A DNA stretch of 64,000 nucleotides from Paralithodes platypus (GCA_032716605.1 CM064569.1:11002538-11066537), one strand, 5' to 3'; positions 9,804-22,032 are shown, counted from the first letter of the stretch. A program made the numbers and translations. Notes: generated from the letters alone by a model not told the origin.

Positions 9804-12800
9804 TTATAATAGCCTAATTTTACTCCTGCTCAACCCACACACCGTGCACGACTCTCTTGGATCATCAACCCTTGATAGACAATCTGCTATCACGTTCTCA
9901 CTCCCGGCAATATGCTGAATGTTGAGATTATACTCTTGGAGCATTAGGGACCACCTGGTCAACCGCATATTCCGATTGTGAAACTGATTTAGGAATTTCA
10001 AGGGATGATGGTCCGTATAAATCGTCACTACCGGGCCGTAGGCTGGAACATAAACTTCGAAATGTTTGAGCGACAAAACGATAGCCAGAAGCTCCTTCTC
10101 TATAGTCGAGTAATTCCTTTGTGCCGAATTAAACTTGCGAGAAAAGAAGGTCACTGGGTGTTCCAAGCCCTCGGAATCAGTCTGCAGTAACACTGCCCCG
10201 GCACCCACACCGCTGGCATCAGTCGCCAGCTGAACACTCCTGGAGAAGTCTGGGGCCCTCAAAATCGGATGTGTACACAGCAGGTGCTTGACTAGGTCGA
10301 AAGCCCTCTGACACTCCGCAGCCCAACAGAACTTCACTGACTTCGACAGTAGATCAGTTAACGGTGCTAAGACAGTAGAGTATCCGCGGATGAAGCGCCT
10401 ATAATAGCCTATCATACCTAGGAACCGCATGACCTGGCGCTTAGTGGTGGGCCTGGGAAACATATTGATAGCCTGTATCTTGCTCAGGGGGGGGCACACC
10501 CGGCCTAAGCCGACCACAAAGCCAAGATACTGCACAGTAGCCTTTACAAACTCGCACTTCCTCAGGTTCACCACCAGCCCAGCATCGTGCAACTTCCCAA
10601 ACAGGGTCTCTAAGTGCCTTAGGTGATTTTCAAAATCGTCATCATACACTATCACGTCATCAAGGTAGACCGTGCAGTTAGGGATTTCGTCACAAATATC
10701 GTTCATCAGGTTCTGAAACGTGGCAGGTGCGTTCTTAAGCCCATAAGGCATTACGTTGCATTGGTAGGTCTTGCCATCTACCACAAAACCACAAACTTGC
10801 TTAGCTCGGTCCGACAGGGGTATTTGCCAGTAGCCTTTTACAAGATCAATTTTAGTAAGGTACTTTGCATTCCCTATCTTGTCCACGCTGTCGTCAACTC
10901 AAGGCAAAGGGTAAGGGTTGGTAGTGGTCAAGCCATTTAGCCTACGAAAATCTATGCAGAACTGCACCTTGCCGTCAGGTTTTGGCTGCAACGTGACGGG
11001 TGATGTCCACTTCACATAACCTTCAGTGATCATCCCTCTCTCAACCATGTACTTTAACTCCTCCCGTAAAGCTGGCAACTTTACCGGGGGCACACGGTAG
11101 GGCACTGACTTGAAGGGCACATTATCACCGACGTCCACGTCGTGCGTTACCTGAGTAGTGAGACCTGGGTGTTCGGCGAAAACAGAGGGGTATGACCTGA
11201 ACAGGCCTAGGACAGCAGCACCCTGGTGCTCAGGCAGGTGACTTACAGCTTGCCTAGCCTCTTGTTCAGTATTCCCCGCCCACTGTTCCGCGGAAATGAC
11301 ACAGTCCCAGCTAACCTCCTCAGCAGCATGACTGTCCCCACCTCCTTCTCCACCCTGGCCGCTGCAGGCCAGCACAGGGACAGTGAGAGGCTCTGAGAGG
11401 CGTCTCACATACTCTTTCATGAGGTTAACATGACATAACTGATGTTTTTTCCTACGGTCAGGTGTTGCAACGAGATAATCAAGGTCGGACAGTTTCTTAG
11501 CCACCACATACGGCCCAATGAACTTGGCAGAAAGGGGGTGTCCAGGCAAAGGTAAAAGCAACATTACCTCCTGACCCACCGAAAACTCCCGAAGCTTCAC
11601 CTTGGCGTCATACTGGTGCTTCATGACCGCCTGTGCATTAACCAAGTTATTACCTGCCGCTGCCATGCAACCTATAAGTCTCTCCCGGCTCTCAAGGACA
11701 TATTTAAGTACAGACCCCGGCTTCTCTTCGCCCTCCCAGATCTCTTTCACCATACTTAAAGGTCCTCTCACATTATGGCCAAAGACTAGTTGATTTGGAC
11801 TGAACCCCAGGCTCTCTCCTGGGACTTCACGTGCAGCGAACAGAACATACGGCAGACCCAAATCCCAATCAGTGTCATGTTCTGCACAGTAACAGCGTAG
11901 CATACTCTTCAGGGTCGAGTGCCACCACTCCAAGACTCCCTGACTCTCGGGATGGTAGGCTGACGACACTACAGAACATATACCGTGCAACTGAAGGGTT
12001 TGCTTGAACAATTTGGATGTAAAATTGCTCCCCTGGTCTGACTGCACCTCACGTGGAAATCCATAACGGGAACAGAACAATAATAAGTTTTTAACAACTG
12101 CCTTTGCCGAGCCGTTTCTCATGGGGTATGCGTCCGGGTATCTCGTAGCCACATCCATGATTATCAACAGGAATTTATTGCCACTACTAGTAGACAGGAA
12201 AGGGCCAACCAAATCTACTACACCTTTGCTGAACGGAGGCCCGGTGAAAGGTATGGGAAACAAAGGTGCCTTCGGGATTGTCTGGTTAGGCTTCCCCGTT
12301 GTCTGGCAGGTCGCACACCCAGCCACCCATGCACAGACATCACCCTTGACCCCAGGCCACCAGAAAAACCTGCCCAATGCCGCCAATGTTTTTGTTACCC
12401 CCAAATGACCCGCCACCGGCACATCATGCGCCAGACACAATAAGGACTCTCTATACTTATTTGGAACAACCACCTGGTCTACTACCCTCGCACCGCCCTC
12501 CCACTTCGATTTGGGGTCTAGAAATCTGCGGTATAATATCCTGTTGAGCCTAAAGAAATCTCCCGGCTTCGCATCCCCATCTTCCTCCAACTCTATGGCA
12601 CCATTGCTATAACGAGCTAGGCTAGCGTCTTGCAGCTGCTGTTCACTAATGTCCCCGGGCGTCAATGCATCAAGATGGTTTTGTAATAAGACATTACCCC
12701 GGCTAGTAGGCTCTACTGCCTTAGTGGCTCTCGCTACAGCTCTTGCCTCACGCGAAGTCTTACCCAACTCTGCCTTGTTACACACCATAACTGGGCCAGA

Positions 12801-14039
12801 GTCAACTCCCGTGTTTATTATAGGTCCAAGTACCGAATCACCGAGAAGTGCAGCAGAATCAATGTCCCTTTTCCTGCCCTTAGCAACCTTCTCCTGATCC
12901 TTCCTCCACTGTCCCCGAGGTTGAGTGCTAGGCTGTGCAGGACCTGCAGAGCGAGATCGGGTTACCACACAGGCCATCTCATCCTGTTGGCACCTCCCAA
13001 CCCATTCCCGATTCTCACCATCCACGTCGGCCGCCCTCTCGGCAACGACTAAGGGTGGAGTCCCGGAAGTGAGCACCGCAAAGTCGTTGCCGAGAAGAAG
13101 GTCGACGCCCTCAACTGGCAAACACTCAACGATCCCTACATCCAGCTCCCTGCACACCTCTCCCACTCTCAACTCCAACCTCACAAGTGGGTATGACCTC
13201 GTAGCATTTATACCCTGCACCACAACAACTCTGGCCGCATTTATCGGTTTCCCTGTGAAGTTCCTCAACAAAGTTTGCGAAGCCCCCGTATCCCTCAGCA
13301 AGTCAACCCTCCGTAGTTCACTCCCCCAGCTCACAAACCTGTGTCCCCGATGGCTACAGAAAGTGTCCCGGACAGGTGTCGAGCCTTCCGTACGCTTCTT
13401 TACCGCGTGTGCCTCAGCTGCTGACAACCTACCCCGGGCAGTTGCTGCAGCCTTCAGAGACACACCGATACTGTGAACCAATGACACCGGCTTAGCGGGA
13501 GTGTTACTAGGGCACTCACGTGAATAATGGCCTAGCTTCTGACATTTGTAACATTTCACATCCCCAATGGGCTTCTTCCCTTGTGCGGGCGAAGAAGGGG
13601 CCTGACCTTTAGTAAATGGGAGAGGCTTGTGTTTGTAGGTGTTATTAGGTGCAATGCTTTTAGTGTGGTTATGTGTGTCATAGGATTTGTTATTATCGAA
13701 AACTCTGGTGGGTGGGGTATAGCGCCCTTTCTGCCCTGACTCAGCCCTCTGAGCGGCACCGCAACCACGAATCAATGATAATCTGAGGTCTGCCATCTTG
13801 GCAGCCTCCTCTACTGTCTTGGGACATTTTTCCTTAATGTTCAGCGTTAGATCGGTTCCAGTACATTTGTAAAACTGTTCCAGATAGAAAAGTTGCTTAA
13901 TTTCCTCAGCCGACTCTGCGTGCTCGGACCGAAACCAGTTATTACATGCATCTGTTAAGTCCCGTGCGTGCTCCATAAAACTGACGTCGCTCTTCTTATT
14001 CACGCCACGGAACTTCAATCTATAAGTTTCGGGTTGCAT
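9804..14039 (-). pseudogene. Gypsy A pol: SCAN-like gag end, protease, integrase, RT, RNase H
   Basis: Reading from 14039 down, the first 90 residues resemble the SCAN fold (FMEHARDLTDACNNWF, IKQLFYLEQFYKC). A CCHC knuckle (CYKCQKLGHYSREC) and a protease (LLRDTGASQTLLRN) follow. Integrase comes next: an HHCC finger (HLGVTKTL, CATCQTTGK), then core residues in VVDLVGPF, SDQGSNFTSK and HPESQGVLEWWH. RT follows (FCIDFRRLN, then TYQCNVMPYGLKNAP, VYLDDVIVYDD). RNase H (LATDASGVGAGAVLL, TDHHPLKFL) ends at 9804. One in-frame TGA at 10899-10901 splits RT. Domain order IN-RT is Gmr1-like. Confidence 0.9.
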
Positions 14040-14989
14040 TCGTAGGCCCGGAGCACAGCCTCCTTCACCAGTCCATACACGACACTCTCGTCCAGTGACA
14101 GTGCATCGTAGGCTTTCAACCCCTTACCCACTAGGCGTGATGAAACTAATGCTGCCCATTTAACCTCCGGCCAGTCATACTCACGACACTTCTTTTCGAA
14201 ACGAGCAAAAAACTCAGTCACTGCTGTCTCATCAAATGCGGGTACTAACTTAATTAAATGCGAAAGTGAGTCTGTAACCCGGTGCCCACAACCGAGATGA
14301 CGCCCCGTGGTCTCTACTCTAGACTTCTCGACATCCATTTCAGCCTGGTACCTGGTTGCATCCTGATTGGCTTGGATTCTAGCAACCTCTATGCGTTCTA
14401 TACTAGCCTGTTGTATCTGAGTCTCCTGCAGCTTAATCCGTTCTATACTAGCCTGTTGACTCTCTTGCAACTTAAGCTTAGCTAGTTCTAGCTGAAATAA
14501 CATCTCAGGAGACAGGCCTGGGGGGGGAGAGCACAAAATGGGGGATCCACACCGAGACGTGTTTACGGGTAAGCCAGCTTGCCATTGAGAACCCTCCTGC
14601 TGCATCGTGCTAAGACTCGCTGGCTGAGGGCCCAGTTCAGGGGTAGAGTGGAATGGAGGCTTGGAGGGAACCCCCCAAGACCCCACTCCACCCACCGCCC
14701 CATCGCCATCACCCAACAAACATGCCACCAAATTCTTCTTGGGCCAACTGTCAGGACAGTCCCGCCCCAAAACCGTGGCTAAACAGCGAAGACCGTAACA
14801 ATCAATAGCCTGCAGGCGCTGTTCGGTCAAAGGTGTCTGCAAAAATGCCCGGGCATCCCTCTCTCCACTTATAACACTCCCCTCCCTAAATATCTGCTGT
14901 ACTTGCTGGTCACTAGGCTGTACCGTGTTATCCTCCCCCGTAAATGATGAGTCATTAGACATAGTGCTGGTTATACAATTGCTGTTCAT
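14015..14989 (-). pseudogene. Gypsy A gag, N-terminal part
   Basis: The ATG at 14989 opens a 324-residue frame. A second in-frame Met (MSNDSS) aligns better with the start of Gypsy C gag (MSYTGS). A central coiled-coil-like, Gln-rich stretch (LELAKLKLQESQQASIERI) is followed by DETAVTEFFARFEKKCREY and GKGLKAYDALSLDE, shared with Gypsy C. The frame leaves the family alignment at LRAYECNP and ends at 14015 while the next frame picks it up. In Gypsy C the same junction is read through in one frame, so this is a single-base lesion rather than a programmed shift. Confidence 0.85.
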
Positions 14990-15231
14990 AAAAAAAAAAA
15001 AAGTGCTTATTACTAATTGCAGTCTCGACTCACAAAATGTTAAAGATGCTTGAATGACTCTACTCTAGACACCTAACGAAACAATCTGCAAGTCCACCAA
15101 TACAATAATGACACAATAAAAATTCCTCCAATGTGCAAGAAAATTCTAGCCAGCTCTACTAGGTAGCATAGAATAGTTCTCCAAAAAACATGTGATAGGA
15201 TACTACTGAATCTTGTGCAAGGTCGCCATTT
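14990..15231 (-). promoter_or_regulatory. Gypsy A leader with primer-binding site
   Basis: On the coding strand the 5' LTR ends ...CCGTAACA, followed by AAATGGCGACCTTGC. TGGCGACC is a typical tRNA 3'-end complement (an Arg-type primer is my guess). The leader ends in a poly-T run just before the gag ATG on the coding strand. Confidence 0.65.
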
Positions 15232-17039
15232 TGTTACGGCTGGATCGGCAATGCATATTCGGGATTCTTGATCGTAGGACAGAAATGGCTTAAGTGACAA
15301 CGACACGCTCGATTCCAGTCCCAAATACTATATGCTCCAGACAACAAAAGCACCAACGCCCTACAGAGTTATCGTCTACGGTAACGAGGTACCTTAACTC
15401 GGCGAAAGTGTACAACAGGGGTAGGCTATGAGGCTAAACTCCCTCAGACATTTATAGGTTACGTTATTACTAAAGAAATGCAATACTCAAGAAACTACGT
15501 TAATATTAAGCCTCTAATAATGTAGAATAGAAGCAGGCTAAAGGTATGACAGTGAAATGCTAAATGACAAATGTACACGCCTACTTGAAAGCGCGTGCAC
15601 TACAATAACTGTCCCCTACTAACATGCACTAGCATGTAGCATACAAGATGTTCATGATCCAGTAGATACCTAATAATACACATGGGAGGAACATAAATAG
15701 TAGTCACTTATTATAATAATGAATCTATACTTGGAATAACTAAAAGGTTGCAGGCAACAGTACTGCGCCGGTAGCCTACTACCGCATAGGCTACTTCGCT
15801 TCTCTCACTCTGTCTCCCCTCTGAGTCCGTATGCGCCCTACGCAACAGAACTCCGGACACAGCAGCAAAACGACAGTGCAGTTAATTGATACATGAAAGT
15901 ATTAATAGTGTTGTCTTGTGTGTGAGTAATGTGTATTGTAAAAGGTTACATACATATACTTAAAGAGAGCTGCAATGCATAGTAAAATAAATATATATCC
16001 CACTCATCATCCCCATGTGTTCTAGCTAGCAGGCCAAGTCACAGGAACAACGAGTCCCAGCACCGAAAGCGAGAACCCAGGAGAAGACTGTAGAGAACAC
16101 AAGGACAGATAAATTACGTTACTCTACTATACCGGCACTACGAGCGAGCTGTAGTCTCGGGTACTACACTCGCTCCTGGCTCGGTATGCAAATCAAGGCT
16201 AAGTCCTCGTTCCTCTACAGACAACTCCTGGGCATGGTCGGGCTCTTACACATGGCACCAGTCTAGTCACAAATGGGATGATGAGCGGGGCATATAACTC
16301 GTGAACATGTAGAACGTTCACCAACTATCCTCATCAAGAAGATCGCTGTTCACATTAACCCCTTAAATCTAATACATGTAAATATATGCTTGTCCTAAGA
16401 GTAATACGAGAGGTGAGTGCTGAAACTCCTTTAGGACCTCAAGGGAAGGTTATGCATTTAAATAGAGAGAAGAATGAAATGAGAGTAATGTCGTCAGAGA
16501 GAAAGAGTGCAACAGTGAGAAGTTGGGAGAGAGGGCAAGGGATGTTAGAATCTCAAAGGTTCTAGGCAACCTGGTCATGGAACACAGCCAGCCTCCAGGC
16601 AGTGTGCTGTACGACAACATGGGCCCAGCCCAGGCAGCGTAGGCAGACAACAAGGGACTACCAACCCTGTCGCGCCTAGCTATAAGCGCAGGGCTGCCAA
16701 CCAGTCCATAGGTCTGGCAACCCACCCGGCCGGCAGCGTGGCGCGTTGCTACCCTCTTGCTCTGAAGCCTAACTCACTCTCTCTCTCTGAACTCCCATTG
16801 TCTTATCTATCAACTTCTCTATTGATACTACATATTAAATGGAAGGTCTCGACATGGCTTAAAACAAAACCCACCACTGGTTAGCACATGACGAGACCTT
16901 TGCAGAGATACAAAGAACATAGTTATAAGTTGTCACACTCAATATACATTGCGGCTGACGGTAGCCAGATCACGGGCGGTACAGTCGAGTACCAAGGAGT
17001 ACAATCAGGTTGCGTTGCAAAGCACTGGGGTGCGTCACA
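15232..17039 (-). repeat. Gypsy A 5' LTR
   Basis: 1808 bp, TGTTACGG...CGTCACA on the plus strand, collinear with 6318-9564 once the LINE there is removed. This copy supplies the empty site for that LINE. It is followed by the GTTG duplication at 17040-17043 and then by BEL A integrase sequence. Confidence 0.92.
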
Positions 17040-17043
17040 GTTG

Positions 17044-18727
17044 TAACATGAGTCAAGAAGGAACCCTGTCATTGCCCGTACCGGTTGCCCCTACTGCCAT
17101 ATTGAATTGGGACCGCTATTGCTCATATATGAAGTCATGGCATGTAATGGCATGGGTCCTTAGGTTTATTAGGACTCTTAGAGAGAAGACACAAGGGAAC
17201 TATCAGGCAAAACCGGCATACTTGACGGTGCCGGAATTAAGAGCAGCAGAGTCAGCCATGATTAAGGTAGCTCAGAGAGAAGCTTACTCTGAGGAACACC
17301 ACTATTTGTCAAAAGGAGAGGGCACACCAAGCAATATAGTGAAGCAGTTAGGCCTCTATATGGAGGGAGGCATGATACGCTGTAGAGGTAGGCTACACTT
17401 GTCAGCTTTTACATGATAGCGCCAAGTACCCTATCCTTATCCCTAATAAACATCGTATAGCCACTCTCCTTAGTAATTACTGCCACAAAGTATGTAACCA
17501 TAGTGGTGTTAGTTACGTTGTAAATTACATAAGGCAAAGATGGTGGATCCCCAAGATTAGACAGGTAGTAAAGAAAGCCTTAAGGGGATGTATCATCTGC
17601 AAGAGATTTCAAGGTACATCATACCGTGCTGTACAGGCCCCTCCATTGCCGGAGTTTAGGGTTCTGGAAGTGAGTCCTTTCCAGGTAACGGGGGTTGACT
17701 ACACAGGTGCCTTACTGTAAGTAAATTATATGTAGTCTTATTCACCTGTGCAGTTACTAGAGCGGTCCATGTAGAGACGGTGTCTAACCTCTCCTGCGAA
17801 TCATTTTTGCATGCGTTCCGTAGGTTTAGTAGCAGGAGGGGTTACCCTGAGATTATGATGAGAGATAATGCCACCACATTTGTTAGCGGAGCCAGTACAT
17901 TACGGGAGTTAATAGATGATGCAAGGTTAAAAGGTACTCTAGCGGAATTCTAGTACGAGTGGCGGTTTATACCGGCCAGGGCGACATGGTTCGGTGCCAT
18001 ATGGGAACGGGTCATTGGCATCCAAAAGGCTGGCTTGAAGAAGGTACTGGGTCGAGCATTGGTTACCTCAGAGGAACTGAATACGGTATTACTGGAGCTC
18101 GAGGCCACAGTCAATGATCGCCCGCTTGGCTACACGTACAGTGATCTTGAAGACCCTCTATCCATCACTCCTTCACAACTGGTTCATGGGAGGCGGATCA
18201 GAAGCTTTCCAAGGCGAGAAGTCACGGATGAAGATCTCAAGGACACGACGTGGCGTAACAACGATTCCGTCAATCAACGCTTCCAATATGTTACAAAACT
18301 CTCACATGACCTGTGGAACAGGTGGAGCACTGATTATTTAATATCACTCAGGGAGCAACATCGTCACTTAATGGTAAAAAGAGAGATAGCATCGCCGCAA
18401 GTTGGGGACGTCGTTCTAGTACATGATGACGGCCCCCGACTTTTTTGGCGTATAGGTCGGATAATGAAACTTCTTCATGGTCCTGACCACGAATGTAGGG
18501 TACTTCAGGTAAAAACAGGAGCCGGTTTGACCACCAGACCGGTGGTTAAGCTATACCCACTAGAGATAGATTTAGAGGTAGTGGATGGCGACAGCAAGCC
18601 GAACTCTGATAATATCCTTCCTGCTACTGGAGCGGACCGAGGTGATACCCCTCAGAGGCTGGCACGTCGTGCTGCTTTGGGTTCCTCCCAATTGTGGCGA
18701 TCCATGATCGGGACGGGACAATTGTAA
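17044..18727 (+). pseudogene. BEL A integrase and C-terminal domain
   Basis: It continues BEL A after Gypsy A. The linker region (SKGEGTPSNIVKQLGLYMEG, IRCRGRL) has a stop at 17414-17416. It is followed by the integrase zinc finger (CHKVCNHSGVSYVV, then CIICKRF), the first catalytic Asp in GVDYTGAL (17694), a frameshift near 17718, the second Asp in MRDNATTF (17858) and the Glu in GAIWERVIG (about 17995). The last open frame (18035-18727) holds NDRPLGYTYSD and the DUF5641-type tail (VGDVVLVHDDGPRLFWRIG), ending WRSMIGTGQL. Confidence 0.85.
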
Positions 18728-18959
18728 ATACTTTGTATAGCTGGTGGTGGAGTAAGTCGTGAATCCTGGTATAGATACCGCAGTTTGAATTTCCTGGGTT
18801 CACGACAGCTGGTTCCTTTTTGTTGATACGCATTACTTTATTTATCTTTGTGGATAAATATTACTGTGGTTGCACCAATTATATCTTAGTTTATTTTCCC
18901 TTATTATTTAATCATGGGGGACGATATAAAACCCTTAAATATATTTTATATTGTCAATG
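18728..18959. other. AT-rich BEL A 3' flank with inverted repeat
   Basis: No gene is seen. GTCGTGAATCCTGG (18756-18769) and CCTGGGTTCACGAC (18793-18806) form a 14-bp stem with two mismatches. A short purine run (GGGGGACGA about 18916) could be the remnant of the BEL A polypurine tract, but I found no LTR after it. The LINE begins about 18960. Confidence 0.35.
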
Positions 18960-21522
18960 CAGAAGGGAATCTCAGACACACTTCACGCAGACTTGTTCTC
19001 CTTTCTCAGAAATCTCCATCTTAGGAGATTTCAACGTTCACCACCGCCATTGGCTCTCCTCTCACACTACTGATCCACCTGGTGAACAAGCCTACGTCTT
19101 TTCTATCCTAAATGACCTAGAGCAGTTAGTTCAGCAACCCACCCGTATCCCGGATCGCATCGGAGATCGGCCCAACATTCTTGACTTGTTTCTAACTTCT
19201 AACCCTTCTTCTTATACTGTCGATCTTTTCTCTCCTCTGGGCTCCTCCGACCATAAACTTATCTCTGTCACCTGTCCTATCTCTCCAGTACAGCCACCCG
19301 ATCCTCCTAGCCGGCGGCGCTTGTGGCACTTTGGCGCTGCCGACTGGGAGGCTCTTCGGCAGTACTTCTTTGATTTCCCATGGAATGATTTCTGCTTCCA
19401 TGGCCGAGGACCCTCGGAGAGTGCTGAACGCATTACCGAGGTAATCCTATCGGGCATGGAAGCATACATTCCATTCTCTTTCTCTCAGACTAATGCTAAA
19501 AAATCTTGGTTTACTCACGCCTGTTCTACTGCTGTCCGCAATAAGGAGGAAGCATTCAAACGGTACCGACGCCTTAAAACTCAAGACTCTCATTCTTCAT
19601 ATGTTTCTGCCCGGAATCAAGCCAAATCTGTTCTTCGACTTGCCAAACACTCTTTCATCAATAATAAATGCACTGAACTATCCAACTCTAGCTCTTCCCA
19701 AGCTTTCTGGCATCTAGCCAAAAACCTCTCCAACAATTTCTCTTCCTCGTCTTTCCCACTCTGATGGCACAACCATCACTTCTTCCTCTGACAAAGCTAA
19801 ACTCTTCGCTCAAACTTTTGCTAGAAACTCCACCTTGGATGATTCCGGTGCTATTCCTCCCTCTCCGCCCTCCTCTCTCTTACTTATGCCTAATATCCTA
19901 ATCTCTTCTAAAGATGTACTTTCTACCCTCTCTGGGCTTAACACTAATAAGGCGTACGGTCCGGACGGTGTTCCTCCTGTTGTTCTCAAAAACTGTGCTT
20001 CCGTGCTGACTCCCTGCCTAGGCAAACTCTTTCGTCTCTGTCTATCCTCTAACGTCTTCCCTTCATGCTGGAAGTTTGCTCACATTCAACCTGTCCCAAA
20101 GAAGGGTGACCGCTCTCAACCCTCCAACTATCGTCCAATTGCTCTTATCTCTTGTCTTTCTAAAGTTTTTGAAACTATTCTTGCTTCCAAATTTCTTAAG
20201 CATTTCTCTTCTCATAATCTGCTCTCAGATCGCCAGTATGGCTTCCTTAAGGGTCGCTCTACTGGTGATCTTCTTTCATATCTTACTAACTCTTGGTCAT
20301 CCTCCTTCCGGGACTTCGGTGAGACTTTTTCTATTGCACTAGACATATCGAAAGCCTTCGATAGAGTCTGGCATAAATCTTTAATTTCTAAACTACCCTC
20401 CTTCGGTTTCTATCCCTCCATCTGTGCCTTTGTCTCTAATTTCCTTTCCGGCCGTTCCATAGCCGCGGTTGTGGACGGCCATTGTTCACTTCCTCACCCT
20501 ATAAACTCCAGTGTTCCTCAGGGCTCTGTCCTATCTCCTATTCTCTTTCTAATTTTTATAAATGATTTCCTTAACTGTACCTTAATTCCCATCCATTCAT
20601 ATGCAGACGACTCAACCTTACACTACTCCATTAGTTTTTCAGAACGCCCCAGCCAGCAATCCCTCAACGACAAACGTAATGAAGCCATAGAACTCTTAAA
20701 TTCTGATCTAAATACTATTTCCAATTGGGGCAGAGAAAACCTTGTTAACTTTAATGCTTCCAAAACCCAATTTCTCCATCTATCTACCCGTCAGGATCTC
20801 CCAGCGGACTATCCCTTATTCTTCAACAATACAAAAATCAACCCTTTATCTTCTCTCAATATTCTTGGTGTCTCTTTTTCTTCTGCTCTCATTTGGAAGG
20901 ACCATATTACCAGTCTTGCTAAGGCAGCCTCCCAGAAGCTGGGTGTGCTCAACCGCCTTAGGCGGTTCTTTTCCCCTGCACAGCTTCTTGCTCTGTACAG
21001 GGGCATAGTGCGCCCTTGTGTTGAGTATTGTTCACATGTGTGGGGAGGTTCCTCTCACACCGCTCTCCTAGACAAAGTTGAAAGGAAGGCCTTTCGTATC
21101 ATTAACTCCCGTCCACTCACCAACTCTCTGCAATCTCTCTCTCTCCGCCGCAATGTTGCATCTCTCTCGCTATTCTATCGCTACTATAATAATCAGTGTT
21201 CCTCAGAGCTATCCCAGTGCATACCACCTCCTTTACGTAGGGCACGTGGTACCCGTCTTGCAACTCAATCCCACCCCTACTCTGTGCAACTCTCCAACCC
21301 AAGAGTGAAACGTTACTCTCAAACTTTCTTCTACTCAACAGCTGAGCTCTGGAACTCTCTCCCAGAATCAGTCTTTCCCTCTTCCTATGACTTAAATTGC
21401 TTCAAACTCCGTGTGTCCAGGCATTTTGGCCCTGTCACTCTTTCAACTATGGGGGAGGCACTCGCTATAGGCAGTTATGCCTTTTGCCTCCCTCAATCAC
21501 ATAGAAAAAAAAAAAAAAAAAA
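18960..21522 (+). mobile_element. Jockey-like LINE, 5' truncated in the endonuclease
   Basis: This is the longest copy of the LINE family in the window. It begins inside the AP endonuclease domain and ends in a poly-A tail (about 21505-21522). It is about 95 percent or more identical by eye to 6667-8106 over RT. No clear target duplication is visible at the ends. A frameshift near 19760 separates endonuclease and RT. Confidence 0.85.
18985..19764 (+). pseudogene. LINE AP endonuclease C-terminal half and linker
   Basis: Motifs of the apurinic-like endonuclease are present: [16 protein letters not shown] (catalytic Asp and Asn), [14 protein letters not shown] and [11 protein letters not shown] (catalytic SDH). 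The post-endonuclease linker ([33 protein letters not shown]) is typical of jockey-like ORF2. The N-terminal endonuclease motifs are missing because of 5' truncation. The frame closes at 19762-19764 by a shift, and the next frame continues the same protein. Confidence 0.8.
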
Positions 21523-21550
21523 CTACAGACCGCCAGCTGCTGCCACATAA
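19765..21550 (+). pseudogene. LINE reverse transcriptase, reads into poly-A
   Basis: RT motifs are NTNKAYGPDGVPP, FAHIQPVPKKGDRSQPSNYR, SDRQYGFLKGRSTGD, ALDISKAFDRVWHK, SVPQGSVLSP and SYADDSTLHYS. Compared with the copy at 6667, about 19 bp between two TTTTGGC repeats are missing near 21425, removing the usual stop. The frame therefore runs through the 3' UTR and the tail (five lysines from poly-A) to 21550. Motif B has SVPQG where the sister copy has GVPQG. Confidence 0.8.
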
Positions 21551-21995
21551 CACCAGAACTTCCCTGATATTCACCTACCGACATGTCCATCATCTAATCT
21601 ACACTCTTTGCATCACAGCTAAGTTCCTTTAATACTAGAAGTACTTCATAGATATTACTGGGACTACCACAGATAACCTACATATACATTTTAACAAGTA
21701 AGTCAACCGCCGACCCGTAATTTTGTTATAGCCTAGGCCAATTCATCTTTCCAGGTTTAGTTATTTAATTGATATCCGTTTCTCCTCTACCCCCTAGGAA
21801 TAATAAACAGGAGACCTGGGTTGAAATCCTGGGAGAATCACTGGTTTTCATTAATTTAATATGGGGTGTTATTATTGTTAAGAACGATGTTAACAATAAT
21901 ATAGGATAGGTAGGGGATGGATAGACAGAAAAAGGACCAAAGTGTTCTCGGAGGGTAGAGTGAAGAAAAGTGTAGAGACGAAGAAGGAAGTACAT

Positions 21996-21998
<3 letters not shown>
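21523..21998. other. Unassigned, AT-rich
   Basis: There is no convincing gene or element end. CTATAGCCTAGGCC-type words, common elsewhere in the window's non-coding DNA, occur around 21728-21740. The open frames here are short and lack any recognisable motif. Confidence 0.3.

Positions 21999-22032
<34 letters not shown>

Larger units (their letters stand above)
6318..17039 (-). mobile_element. Gypsy retrotransposon A, Gmr1-like (IN before RT)
   Basis: This is a nearly complete minus-strand element. The 5' LTR is at 15232-17039, gag, protease, integrase, RT and RNase H lie at 14989-9804, and the 3' LTR is at 6318-9564. It is flanked by GTTG duplications (6314-6317 and 17040-17043) inside BEL A. 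Integrase precedes RT, unlike ordinary Ty3/Gypsy. By eye the two LTRs differ at only about ten sites plus a short indel over 1.8 kb, so the insertion is recent. Lesions seen are one stop in RT and one frameshift in gag. There is no env frame between RNase H and the 3' LTR. Confidence 0.9.
2307..18727 (+). mobile_element. BEL/Pao retrotransposon A (internal region, interrupted)
   Basis: Gag, A17-type protease, reverse transcriptase, RNase H, integrase and the DUF5641-like C-terminus occur in BEL/Pao order on the plus strand. The coding region is split by a piggyBac-like MITE at 4803-5239 and by Gypsy A at 6318-17039. Without these the internal region is about 5.3 kb, normal for BEL/Pao. Several stops and frameshifts mark it as dead. 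I could not identify its LTRs on either side. There is no env frame. Confidence 0.85.

Noticed and set aside
12121..13476. Plus-strand frames up to 183 codons across Gypsy A
   Set aside because: They are shadows of the minus-strand pol gene, which has clear protease and integrase motifs.
14015..14039. Programmed gag-pol frameshift in Gypsy A
   Set aside because: Gypsy C reads through the same junction in one frame, so a single-base lesion is simpler.
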